A stretch of DNA of 20,192 nt from an uncultured Flavobacteriaceae bacterium. GTDB taxonomy: Bacteria; Bacteroidota; Bacteroidia; Flavobacteriales; Flavobacteriaceae. The stretch is from NCBI GenBank assembly GCA_913020685.1, contig CAJWAY010000011.1:1-20192 (forward strand), written 5' to 3'. The translations under genes and the position numbers were made by a program. Of the stretch, positions 13,686-20,192 are shown one piece after another. Position 1 is the first letter of the stretch, and each line of letters opens with the position of its first letter. The notes beneath the pieces were generated by a model. That model saw only the letters and a list, made by a program, of their open reading frames with translations, ran no database searches and was not told the DNA's origin.

Positions 13686-15293
13686 CTATCTTACCAAAAA
13701 AGATTTGCTGTAGGTTTTATCACCGTTGGCGATAATTTTGTAAAAATACTGACCTGGGGGAAGGCGTCGGGCAGCGGCATCGATCAAAGAAAGGTTGTGC
13801 TTGCCGGAGTTTAAATCAGAACTGATGGTATTTACTACCTTTCTTCCCAATACATCATAGACATTAATTTCGACTTTAGAGGATTGGTTGAGAGTCAAAT
13901 ATAAACTCACCCCTTGATCTTGATTTACAGCTGCATGTATGGGAAGCAGTGGATCATCAGTCCCGTTTAGTTTTTCCGACCCATCACATCCCAATCCAAG
14001 TCCTAAAAGGTCTGGCCTAGGGCCAATAATGGAATTTCTGACATCGACTTCTTTTGCACACAACCAATCGGTGAGGACAGAAGCATATACAGCCCTAAAA
14101 TCTATGCTGCTAGCCATATTGCCTTTTTTGTCTAATGTCCTCAAACTAGGATGTTTACCGATAAAACCATTACCGTTGAGTGCAGGACCAAAAAGCATAA
14201 TGGGTGCTGCAGAACCGTGGTCGGTACCACTGGAACCGTTTTCGGCAACCCTTCGACCAAACTCAGAAAAAGTAATCGATAGAACTTTATCAGCTACTCC
14301 ATAATCACCTAAATCTTGATAAAAGACTTGAATTGCCCTGGTCAGCCTTTTCATTAAAGCCTCATGTCGAACAGGTTGGTTGGCATGGGTGTCAAAACCA
14401 CCCAATGATACCATGTAGACTTTGGTTCCCAAATTACCTTTTATAAAACGGGAAACCAAGCTCATTTGTAAATCGAAATTATCATTATTGTATGCATCGA
14501 ATGCTTTTGAATTTTCGTAAGCCTTATTGATTACAGATGCATAACGAAAGGTGGTGTTTGAAGCATCTCTAAGAAAAGAAACCTGTTGAGCGTGAAGATT
14601 TTCACCACTGTTAGGATTATCGAATAGAGTTCCGTTTTCAGCCACTCTTTTGAGACGTTGAGGACTTGATACCGAAAAAGAATAAGTGGTGAGGTCTCCA
14701 TCAAAAATCATATTTCCACCACCGCTGATTTGAATGGCCAAGGGCTTTTCGGGCGGTTTGTTCATATAATCCATATACTTCCCTTCGTAATATCTACCCA
14801 TCCATCCGGAGGTGATTTCACCATTGGGAGTGGTTGTTGCCCAAATTTCGGAGGATTTGAAATGTGATAAATTTTGATTTTCATAGCCTACCCCATGAAT
14901 GACCTTCATTGCCCCTTCCTTCCATAAAGGATCTATATTCTCCATAAAATTTGGCATTGCAAATTCATCATTTAGTTTGGTGAGTTGATTTTGAGGAATG
15001 TGAATTTTCGGACGCTTGTTGGCGTAAAGATCAAAGTCGTATAGAGGAACAATGGTGTTGAGTCCATCATTTCCTCCTTTGAGTCGAATGAGGACCAAAA
15101 TACGATCAGAGTAGGCATCTGATAAAGCTTGATTCAAAATTGGAGATTCAACTACGGAAAGGGTACTGCTTCCAAATGAAATAACCCCTGCCCCAGCAAT
15201 GCCGAGTGTCCTCAAAAAACCGCGTCGATCCCAGTACGCATGATCACGATCATGGGACTTCATATATAGTTCATTTGGCTGGTAATCCCTCAT
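13686..15293 (-). CDS. DUF1501 family protein with Tat signal and T9SS sorting domain, partner of DUF1800
   Basis: This 535-residue protein has a twin-arginine signal (DRRGFLRTLGIAGAGVISFG, Arg23-Arg24). The DUF1501 core shows LIRLKGGNDGLNTIVP near 68-83, GGFDTHANQPVRHEAL at 298-313, FSEFGRRVAENG at 342-353 and GTDHGSAAPIMLFGP at 356-370. The Asp, His and Glu residues of these blocks are probable metal ligands of the alkaline-phosphatase-like fold. Residues from about 455 form a type A T9SS C-terminal sorting domain (VEINVYDVLGRKV, LPPGQYFYKI, KSFLVR), so the protein is probably carried across the outer membrane. A Tat signal combined with a T9SS tail is notable. The start at 15293 lies 2 bp after the DUF1800 stop, so the two are surely cotranscribed and probably coupled. 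Enzymatic activity unknown. It clearly differs from the DUF1501 protein at 5503-6966, which lacks a sorting domain. Confidence 0.93.
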   Translation of the reverse strand: MRDYQPNELYMKSHDRDHAYWDRRGFLRTLGIAGAGVISFGSSTLSVVESPILNQALSDAYSDRILVLIRLKGGNDGLNTIVPLYDFDLYANKRPKIHIPQNQLTKLNDEFAMPNFMENIDPLWKEGAMKVIHGVGYENQNLSHFKSSEIWATTTPNGEITSGWMGRYYEGKYMDYMNKPPEKPLAIQISGGGNMIFDGDLTTYSFSVSSPQRLKRVAENGTLFDNPNSGENLHAQQVSFLRDASNTTFRYASVINKAYENSKAFDAYNNDNFDLQMSLVSRFIKGNLGTKVYMVSLGGFDTHANQPVRHEALMKRLTRAIQVFYQDLGDYGVADKVLSITFSEFGRRVAENGSSGTDHGSAAPIMLFGPALNGNGFIGKHPSLRTLDKKGNMASSIDFRAVYASVLTDWLCAKEVDVRNSIIGPRPDLLGLGLGCDGSEKLNGTDDPLLPIHAAVNQDQGVSLYLTLNQSSKVEINVYDVLGRKVVNTISSDLNSGKHNLSLIDAAARRLPPGQYFYKIIANGDKTYSKSFLVR

Positions 15294-15295
15294 AT

Positions 15296-16720
15296 CTATT
15301 TCAGTTGAAATTCAGGTAGGGATATCATAAAACGCATCAGATCGTATACCTGTTTGGGAACGCTGTTGCTTTTCAAAGTCCAGGTGCCGTCCTCAAAATA
15401 ATTTTCTGGTACTTCACCAATGAATACATTAATGGCATCTGCCATTTCCTCTTCTTTTATTTCACAAGGACAAAACATAAAGTCTTTGAGTTGAGTGATG
15501 ATGGATCTTAAATCGGTTTCATCACTTCCGACAAGGGATTGTATAAAAGTTTTGAACTGATTCTTATTTTTTTTCCAGTATCTAATCAATAAATAATCAG
15601 CAAACTCCCATCGTTTGGGTAGGGTTTCGGAATTGATCCAATTGTGATTACCTTGCCACCCCGCTACATCTACAGGTGAAAAAATTTCTTGTCCCATGTC
15701 CCTGCACTTGTTTCTAAAATTCAATTCCAAATCTACATTGTCCTGATATTCAAAAGAAAGAGAGTGGTGCAATCCCAACATCATATCAATGGGGCTTTTG
15801 ATCATTACATTATTATTGACAGGGTCAAAAAAGTGCTCACTTTTAAATAATTGTTTCAGGACAGGTTTTAACTCAAATTCATTTTGTTTGAAGGTTTCAG
15901 CCATAGCCGAAATGGTACTTGAATCGATTTGTGGACTGACAAAATAAAGATAGATCTTGGTACAGATAAAATCAGCGATAAGGTCTTTTTTATCCTCAAA
16001 GAGAATTTCAATTACATCATTGTAACCCCAATTACCAGTTTGTCCAAAAATGGTTTTTTTTCCTTTGTCAAAGGTGTTTTCATTGAATTCTATTACTCCC
16101 AAATTAGTTTTAAAACGGTTGTATCCCGTAAGAGCTCTAGCAGTCTCGGTAATGTCTTCCTGGGAATATCCGTTACCTTCACCTAAAGTAAATAACTCAT
16201 ACAATTCTCGGGCATAATTTTCATTGGGGTTATTTTTTTTGTTCTCATAACCGTTGAGATATCGCAACATGGCTGGAGATAATCCTATCTCAGAGACAAA
16301 AGTTTTAAAATTTCCCAAAGCATGGGTTTGGATCAGGGCATAATACTGGTATAGGTAAGCTGGTTGGTTCACGTCTTTATATTCTACAACAAAATGGTTG
16401 CTCCAAAAAAGCGTAAGACGTTCTCTAAAGCCATTGTTAATGATGTCAGTAAAAGCTTGTTTCTGCCAAATAGTATGATAATAGCTTTTATTCTTTCCAG
16501 AGTTGTTGAATTGCTTATTGTCCCACTGACTCCATTCTGGTGGCTTAGTCGGACTCAAACTCGAGGCTTTATCTAAAATATCATCAATGAGAGCTCCAGG
16601 GCTGGAATTCAAGTATAGGTTGATTTCGGACAGAGAGCATCCAAAACCTAGACGCCTTGCAACCAAATTGATTTGCTTTGCGTCCCAGGGATTATTTTTA
16701 GTAGGTGAAAAAGACTTCAA
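15296..16720 (-). CDS. DUF1800 family protein
   Basis: This 474-residue protein matches DUF1800 throughout: NLVARRLGFGCSLSEI near 18-33, GFRERLTLFWSNHFVVEYKD at 97-116, NYARELYELFTLG at 168-180, YSQEDITETARALTGYN at 185-201, then FICTKIYLYFVSP, LKQLFKSEHFFDP and PVDVAGWQGNHNWINSETLP. The family is almost always found beside DUF1501, as here, but has no known activity. The start must be TTG at 16720: an in-frame TAA lies directly upstream, and the first internal ATG falls well inside the domain. No signal peptide is visible, although its partner carries a Tat signal, so it either stays in the cytoplasm or is exported in complex with DUF1501. It lies 57 bp downstream of the TIM-barrel gene on the same strand. 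Confidence 0.93.
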   Translation of the reverse strand: MKSFSPTKNNPWDAKQINLVARRLGFGCSLSEINLYLNSSPGALIDDILDKASSLSPTKPPEWSQWDNKQFNNSGKNKSYYHTIWQKQAFTDIINNGFRERLTLFWSNHFVVEYKDVNQPAYLYQYYALIQTHALGNFKTFVSEIGLSPAMLRYLNGYENKKNNPNENYARELYELFTLGEGNGYSQEDITETARALTGYNRFKTNLGVIEFNENTFDKGKKTIFGQTGNWGYNDVIEILFEDKKDLIADFICTKIYLYFVSPQIDSSTISAMAETFKQNEFELKPVLKQLFKSEHFFDPVNNNVMIKSPIDMMLGLHHSLSFEYQDNVDLELNFRNKCRDMGQEIFSPVDVAGWQGNHNWINSETLPKRWEFADYLLIRYWKKNKNQFKTFIQSLVGSDETDLRSIITQLKDFMFCPCEIKEEEMADAINVFIGEVPENYFEDGTWTLKSNSVPKQVYDLMRFMISLPEFQLK

Positions 16721-16777
16721 TTAACTTGTATAATTTTTAACTGATACATTTTAAGTTTAAACTAATTCTTTTATCAA

Positions 16778-17692
16778 TCAAATAAAATCATCTACATTTT
16801 TATACGCATCAATTACAGCAATTTCACCCGCTTTGTCAGGTCTTGAATTCCCATGTTCCATTCCCAAAACACCATTAAAACCTCTGGAATGTATGTATTT
16901 AAAAATATTCATGAAATTGATCTCACCAGTTGTGGGCTCCTTTCTACCTGGATTGTCGCCAATTTGGAAATAGGCAATTTCATCCCAGCATTTTTCAATG
17001 TTTAAAATCAAGTTACCCTCTTGGATTTGTTGATGATAAATGTCAAATAATATTTTACATGAGGGAGAATTGACTGCCTTACAGATTTGAAAAGCCTGTG
17101 GACTTTCTTTTAAATACAAGCCAGCGTGATTTGTATACCAGTTAAGGGGCTCCAAAACCATGATTATGCCGTGAGGCTCCAAAATAGCTGAAGCTTGTTT
17201 TAAACTTTCAATAACATTGGCGGTTTGGTAATCCTCCACTAGTTTCAAATCTACAGTTCCGGGAACAACGGTAACCCATTTAGCTCTGACTCTTTTGGCA
17301 ACCGGAATAGAAGCTTTGATCTGCCTTAAAAACTCCATGCGGTCATCAGTTTTACCACTAGCCAAGGTGGGATTTCTAAAGTCTTTGTATGCCACAAAAA
17401 CCCCCATGGTCAAATTTCTTTTCTGCATGGTCGCTGCCATTTTTTCCTGAACTGCGATAGTTCTTGTATTCATACCATTATCTTCAAATGCTGTAAATCC
17501 TTGATCGGCCATGAAGTTAAGCTGATCGATTGGATCGTCCCCAGCTAAGTGTTTGAACATACCCAGATGAGGAGCATACATTAGATTGAATTGATGAGGT
17601 GCGATAACAACCGACTGTGAAAATATATTTGGAACTGATGATATTCCCATTCCCGCTATCAGAGTAGATTGGGTAAAATTTCTTCTATTCAT
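16778..17692 (-). CDS. Hydroxypyruvate-isomerase-like TIM-barrel protein, Tat-exported
   Basis: This 304-residue protein begins with a Tat motif (MNRRNFTQSTLIAGMGISSV) followed by a xylose-isomerase-like TIM barrel of the hydroxypyruvate isomerase branch. Conserved blocks are FTAFEDNG near 66-73, WVTVVPG at 139-145, MVLEPLNWY with Glu181, ILFDIYHQQ with Asp217 and His220, FQIGDNPGRKEPTTGEIN (Asp246, Arg250) and GVLGMEHG with Glu279. The two Glu, the Asp and the Gln/His residues are the usual metal ligands. It probably isomerises or epimerises a small sugar or keto acid. An in-frame TTG at 17695 directly precedes ATG 17692; the ATG is chosen. It lies 13 bp downstream of the Tat-exported oxidoreductase, and such pairs often share a substrate pathway. 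Envelope location is unusual for the textbook enzyme but common for this branch. Confidence 0.9.
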   Translation of the reverse strand: MNRRNFTQSTLIAGMGISSVPNIFSQSVVIAPHQFNLMYAPHLGMFKHLAGDDPIDQLNFMADQGFTAFEDNGMNTRTIAVQEKMAATMQKRNLTMGVFVAYKDFRNPTLASGKTDDRMEFLRQIKASIPVAKRVRAKWVTVVPGTVDLKLVEDYQTANVIESLKQASAILEPHGIIMVLEPLNWYTNHAGLYLKESPQAFQICKAVNSPSCKILFDIYHQQIQEGNLILNIEKCWDEIAYFQIGDNPGRKEPTTGEINFMNIFKYIHSRGFNGVLGMEHGNSRPDKAGEIAVIDAYKNVDDFI

Positions 17693-17705
17693 CAAGTTAT
17701 ATTTT

Positions 17706-19028
17706 TTAAAATTCAGTTATCCCTGGGGTCGGTATGGTATAGCTCCCATTAATGTCAGGCATGGTGGGCGGGTTACTATTCCAGTCTAAAGATTCAGGCA
17801 TTATTTCCATATCAGAATTCATAGCCTGATCCCAAGTAATGACTTTACCAGAATAAGTAGCCATTCTCCCCATAATAGCAGTTAGGGTACTTTTAGCACC
17901 ATTTTCGGCATCAGCAATTACTCCACCATTTCGAATCGAAGCAAATAATTTGTCATGTTCAACCTGATAGGGATTAGGCTCATTTAACATGTCACTTTTG
18001 TATTTATAAATTTCGTTTCCCTCTAAATCGGTGAGTTTTCCTGTATTTGTATTTACACTACCTTGAGATCCTTGTAAGGTTTCATCAACCCGGCGCATAC
18101 AACCCGGTTGATGACGGCACTGACTTGCAATAACAGCTCCGGAATCATATGTGAATTCTACAAAGTGATGATCGAAAATTTCTCCGTGATCTTTGCCGTT
18201 TCTCACCTGTCTTCCTCCCATTCCCTGTGCCTGAGAAGGGTAGCCTCCAATGAACCAGTTAGCTACATCAATATTGTGAATGTGTTGCTCCAAAATATGA
18301 TCACCACATAACCAATTAAAATAATACCAATTGCGCATTTGATATTCCATTTCGGTTTGTCCAGGTTTGCGTTCTCTTACCCAAACACCTGGGCTATTCC
18401 AATAAACCTGTCCACCTGTAATTTTTCCAATTCTACCATCTTGTACTTTTTGATATAAATCGAGATATTTTTTTTGATAATGTCGTTGTAAACCTACAAC
18501 TACATTAAGTTTGTTCATTCTAGCCTTTTGGGCCACCTTAAGTACCTTTCTGACACCAACAGGGTCAGTAGCTAGGGGCTTTTCCATAAAAACATGTTTA
18601 GCGTTGTTAATGGCATATTCAAAGTGATAGGGCCTAAAACCTGGAGGGGTTGTCAGTATTACCACATCGCATAAGTCAATGGCTTTTTTGTAAGCATCGA
18701 AACCAGAAAAAAGATTTTTGGGATTTACTTTGATTTTTTTGACACCATCAAAATGTTCTTGTACAATTTTGAGACTTTTCTCAACATTGTCTTGAAAGGC
18801 GTCGGCCATCGCTATCAGTTCAACATTTTCATCGGCCTGAAGGGCTTGAACGACAGCACCTCTTCCACGACCGCCGCAACCAACTAGAGCGAGTTTTAGT
18901 TTTTTGTTGCCGTAAACATTGGCCATGGCTCCCACAGGGAGTCCGGCAGATAAAATTCCTGTTGTTGCCAGTGTGGAGTTTTTCACAAAGTTTCTCCTAC
19001 TGAGTCCATTATCTAGTTTTAATTTCAT
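17706..19028 (-). CDS. Gfo/Idh/MocA family oxidoreductase, Tat-exported
   Basis: This 440-residue protein carries a Tat signal (LSRRNFVKNSTLATTGILSA, Arg11-Arg12) ahead of a Rossmann fold, KLALVGCGGRGRGAVVQAL, at about 45-63. The substrate-side motif HVFMEKPLATD includes Glu149-Lys150-Pro151. The C-terminal domain contains WNSPGVWVRERKPGQTEMEY, WYYFNWLCGDHILEQHIHNI and DVANWFIGG; the His-x-His pair at 249-251 is the usual catalytic region. Tat export fits this subfamily, whose members fold with a tightly bound NAD(P) before crossing the membrane. Likely substrates are sugars or sugar-derived polyols, possibly released from a decorated glycan; none can be named. It is the first gene of a likely operon continuing through the TIM barrel, DUF1800 and DUF1501. 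The promoter should lie in the 19029-19342 gap. Confidence 0.93.
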   Translation of the reverse strand: MKLKLDNGLSRRNFVKNSTLATTGILSAGLPVGAMANVYGNKKLKLALVGCGGRGRGAVVQALQADENVELIAMADAFQDNVEKSLKIVQEHFDGVKKIKVNPKNLFSGFDAYKKAIDLCDVVILTTPPGFRPYHFEYAINNAKHVFMEKPLATDPVGVRKVLKVAQKARMNKLNVVVGLQRHYQKKYLDLYQKVQDGRIGKITGGQVYWNSPGVWVRERKPGQTEMEYQMRNWYYFNWLCGDHILEQHIHNIDVANWFIGGYPSQAQGMGGRQVRNGKDHGEIFDHHFVEFTYDSGAVIASQCRHQPGCMRRVDETLQGSQGSVNTNTGKLTDLEGNEIYKYKSDMLNEPNPYQVEHDKLFASIRNGGVIADAENGAKSTLTAIMGRMATYSGKVITWDQAMNSDMEIMPESLDWNSNPPTMPDINGSYTIPTPGITEF

Positions 19029-19342
19029 TGTTTCTATTATATTAATTCGAATACATTTTTGTTCCCCAAGCGTTTGGGCTTAATAATCTTTATGGGTTTT
19101 GGAAAGGGTTGGAAAATTTTAACCAGGTCCAATTTTAAACATTTACATTCATGTCGTATTACAACTTGGGGCAGGATTTTTATGACTAAATTGATAATAG
19201 TTATAACTTAACTATTCCCTAAGCCCTGCATAAATATCTAAATACGACAGTTCATCTCCAAATGAATAGTCAAATTTTGTAACTAATTTTTTTAATTTAA
19301 AGAGTAGTATTGAAAGTAAAAAGAATTTTTTTTATCAAAATC
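19029..19342. other. Intergenic region upstream of the Tat oxidoreductase gene
   Basis: These 314 bases hold no gene I can support. A 39-codon plus-strand ORF at 19092-19211 looks spurious. The main structure is a nested inverted repeat at 19152-19249, listed separately. A short inverted repeat, CCCAA-GCGT-TTGGG, near 19057-19070 lies about 30 bp from the oxidoreductase start. The promoter for the minus-strand operon beginning at 19028 should be here, but I see no clear -33/-7 pair. Confidence 0.55.
19152..19249. repeat. Nested inverted-repeat structure of 98 bp
   Basis: Three symmetric pairs are nested. The outer pair is TGTCGTATT (19152-19160) with AATACGACA (19241-19249). The middle pair is GCAGG (19171-19175) with CCTGC (19225-19229). 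The inner pair is AATAGTTA (19196-19203) with TAACTATT (19209-19216), separated by a 5-nt loop. Taken together this could fold as one long stem with internal loops. It may be a structured leader, a regulator-binding region or a small MITE-like remnant with terminal inverted repeats. No convincing target-site duplication flanks it. The symmetry is seen directly; any function is inferred. Confidence 0.45.
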
Positions 19343-20192
19343 TTAAAGCTTAACTGTTAACGGCCATCCTACAAATTGTTTTGCGTTGGGTTGGGAAACG
19401 TCTTGAGCTCTTGGCCAACACTCAAAAGTGACTTCTTTTTTTTGAATATTAAATCGAATAAATCCAAAACCTGCACCGTTTGATTCAGAATTCGGATTAG
19501 CATAGGCATGCATGGTAATTTTATTTTTAAAACCATCAAAGTAGCGTCCTGTCCATGGGAGGATATTGTTGTTGTTTTCACCTGGCATTTCGTCTTCGGG
19601 CCACCACCACCTGCTGTAATAGTTGTTGACTATCGCAGGAACCACAAAAGCCCATGGTCCATCCTCAAATTCTTCTATGCCATGATGAATAATGGTAGGC
19701 AGGTGTTGGTCTCCTGCAATGTGAACCGCACCAGCTTTTTGGATCAGGCTAAGGGCCTTGTTCCTTCCATGTTGTGGCCAACCATTGGAATCCAAATCTG
19801 CATGAAGGCGATTACTTGCTTTTCCGTGTAAATGGGCCCCTCCACAAAATCCGGTAGCGGATAGAACGGCTTTCATTCGAGAGCTATTATCACTCCCCCA
19901 TTCTTCCAAAAATTGATGCTGTAAATCTCCTAGCAAGACTAATTCGGGTAAGTTGATGGACTCAGGATTGTAATTAGGGTCATTGATATGGTCTGCTCTA
20001 GGTCCCTGTCTGGGTATTTTTCCATTGGGCCCGGATTTGAATTTTCGATCTTCTATTATTGCAAAATCTACTTCTCCAATTTTTAGGCTAGTAAAATAGG
20101 CTTTGATGCCCTGTTCCAAAGGAGCTTGGTGATAAGAATCCGGCAAATGGGAGGTTTGAGCCCTTTCTACCATTTTGACGTATTCGGGGTGA
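19343..20192 (-). CDS. PhoD-like metallophosphatase, C-terminal part, runs off the right edge
   Basis: The minus frame is open to the edge of the window and reads HPEYVKMVERAQTSHLPDSY before an internal ATG at 20173, so the real start lies outside. The 283 visible codons include FAIIEDRKFKSGP, LPELVLLGDLQHQFLEEW, GWPQHGRNKALSLI and VHIAGDQHLPTIIHHG. These match the C-terminal half of PhoD-like alkaline phosphatase/phosphodiesterase proteins. The Asp and His of LGDLQ and AGDQHL are probable metal ligands. Planctomycete-type members are usually Tat-exported, but that signal would be outside the window. They hydrolyse phosphate mono- or diesters or act on other envelope substrates; the specificity is not visible. 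It is separated from the next minus-strand gene by 314 bp, so it probably has its own transcript. Confidence 0.85.
   Translation of the reverse strand, partial: HPEYVKMVERAQTSHLPDSYHQAPLEQGIKAYFTSLKIGEVDFAIIEDRKFKSGPNGKIPRQGPRADHINDPNYNPESINLPELVLLGDLQHQFLEEWGSDNSSRMKAVLSATGFCGGAHLHGKASNRLHADLDSNGWPQHGRNKALSLIQKAGAVHIAGDQHLPTIIHHGIEEFEDGPWAFVVPAIVNNYYSRWWWPEDEMPGENNNNILPWTGRYFDGFKNKITMHAYANPNSESNGAGFGFIRFNIQKKEVTFECWPRAQDVSQPNAKQFVGWPLTVKL

Noticed and set aside
13939..14304. 121-codon ORF on the plus strand inside the T9SS-tailed DUF1501 gene
   Set aside because: It is a shadow of a well-supported coding frame, with low-complexity Ser/Pro/Leu composition and no domain.
19092..19211. 39-codon ORF on the plus strand in the intergenic region
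   Set aside because: No recognisable domain, and it overlaps the nested inverted repeats. Its length is expected by chance.
1..20192. Search by eye for CRISPR arrays, tRNA or rRNA genes, transposases and toxin-antitoxin pairs
   Set aside because: No regularly spaced repeats, no cloverleaf-like sequence and no transposase or integrase motif were seen. Nearly all of the window is covered by well-supported genes.

Overview
The window is AT-rich and reads as a chromosomal segment of a Bacteroidota bacterium, probably a marine or otherwise aquatic polysaccharide degrader of the Flavobacteriia or Cytophagia type. The evidence is a PorP/SprF-type outer-membrane protein at the left edge, a C-terminal type IX secretion (T9SS) sorting domain on one DUF1501 protein, the near absence of Shine-Dalgarno sequences, and Bacteroidota-style lipoproteins. 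Much of the gene content (DUF1549/DUF1553, DUF1501, DUF1800, sulfatase, Tat-exported Gfo/Idh/MocA and PhoD-like proteins) belongs to families best known from Planctomycetes and Verrucomicrobia and shared with marine Bacteroidota.

Layout. Positions 1-655, minus strand: the N-terminal part of a PorP/SprF gene without a clear start codon, and a possible 49-residue ORF. Positions 656-1014: a divergent AT-rich intergenic region with a 28-bp perfect palindrome. Positions 1015-8326, plus strand: a tight four-gene operon encoding an acetyl-xylan-esterase-like alpha/beta hydrolase, a haem-c lipoprotein with DUF1549, LamG and DUF1553 domains, a Tat-exported DUF1501 protein, and a membrane DUF2231/haem-c/LRR protein. 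Positions 8327-12510, minus strand: rmuC, a TesB-type thioesterase, a truncated sulfatase remnant and an intact S1 sulfatase. Positions 12714-13682, plus strand: a cytoplasmic Gfo/Idh/MocA oxidoreductase. Positions 13686-19028, minus strand, probably one operon: a Tat-exported Gfo/Idh/MocA protein, a Tat-exported hydroxypyruvate-isomerase-like TIM barrel, DUF1800, and DUF1501 with a T9SS tail. Positions 19343-20192, minus strand: the C-terminal part of a PhoD-like phosphatase that runs off the right edge.

How the genes may work together. The plus-strand operon looks like a cell-envelope system with three CxxCH haem-c sites: two in the DUF1549/DUF1553 lipoprotein and one in the membrane DUF2231 protein. 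Its soluble partner, DUF1501, belongs to the alkaline phosphatase/sulfatase fold clan. An electron route between membrane and envelope is therefore plausible, but the substrate is unknown. A second DUF1501 gene on the other strand is paired with DUF1800 instead, so the window holds two alternative DUF1501 modules. The esterase, sulfatase, LamG domain, Tat-exported sugar oxidoreductase and TIM-barrel isomerase all fit processing of decorated, probably sulfated or acylated, carbohydrates. That overall role is inferred from families and context; the sequence does not show it directly.
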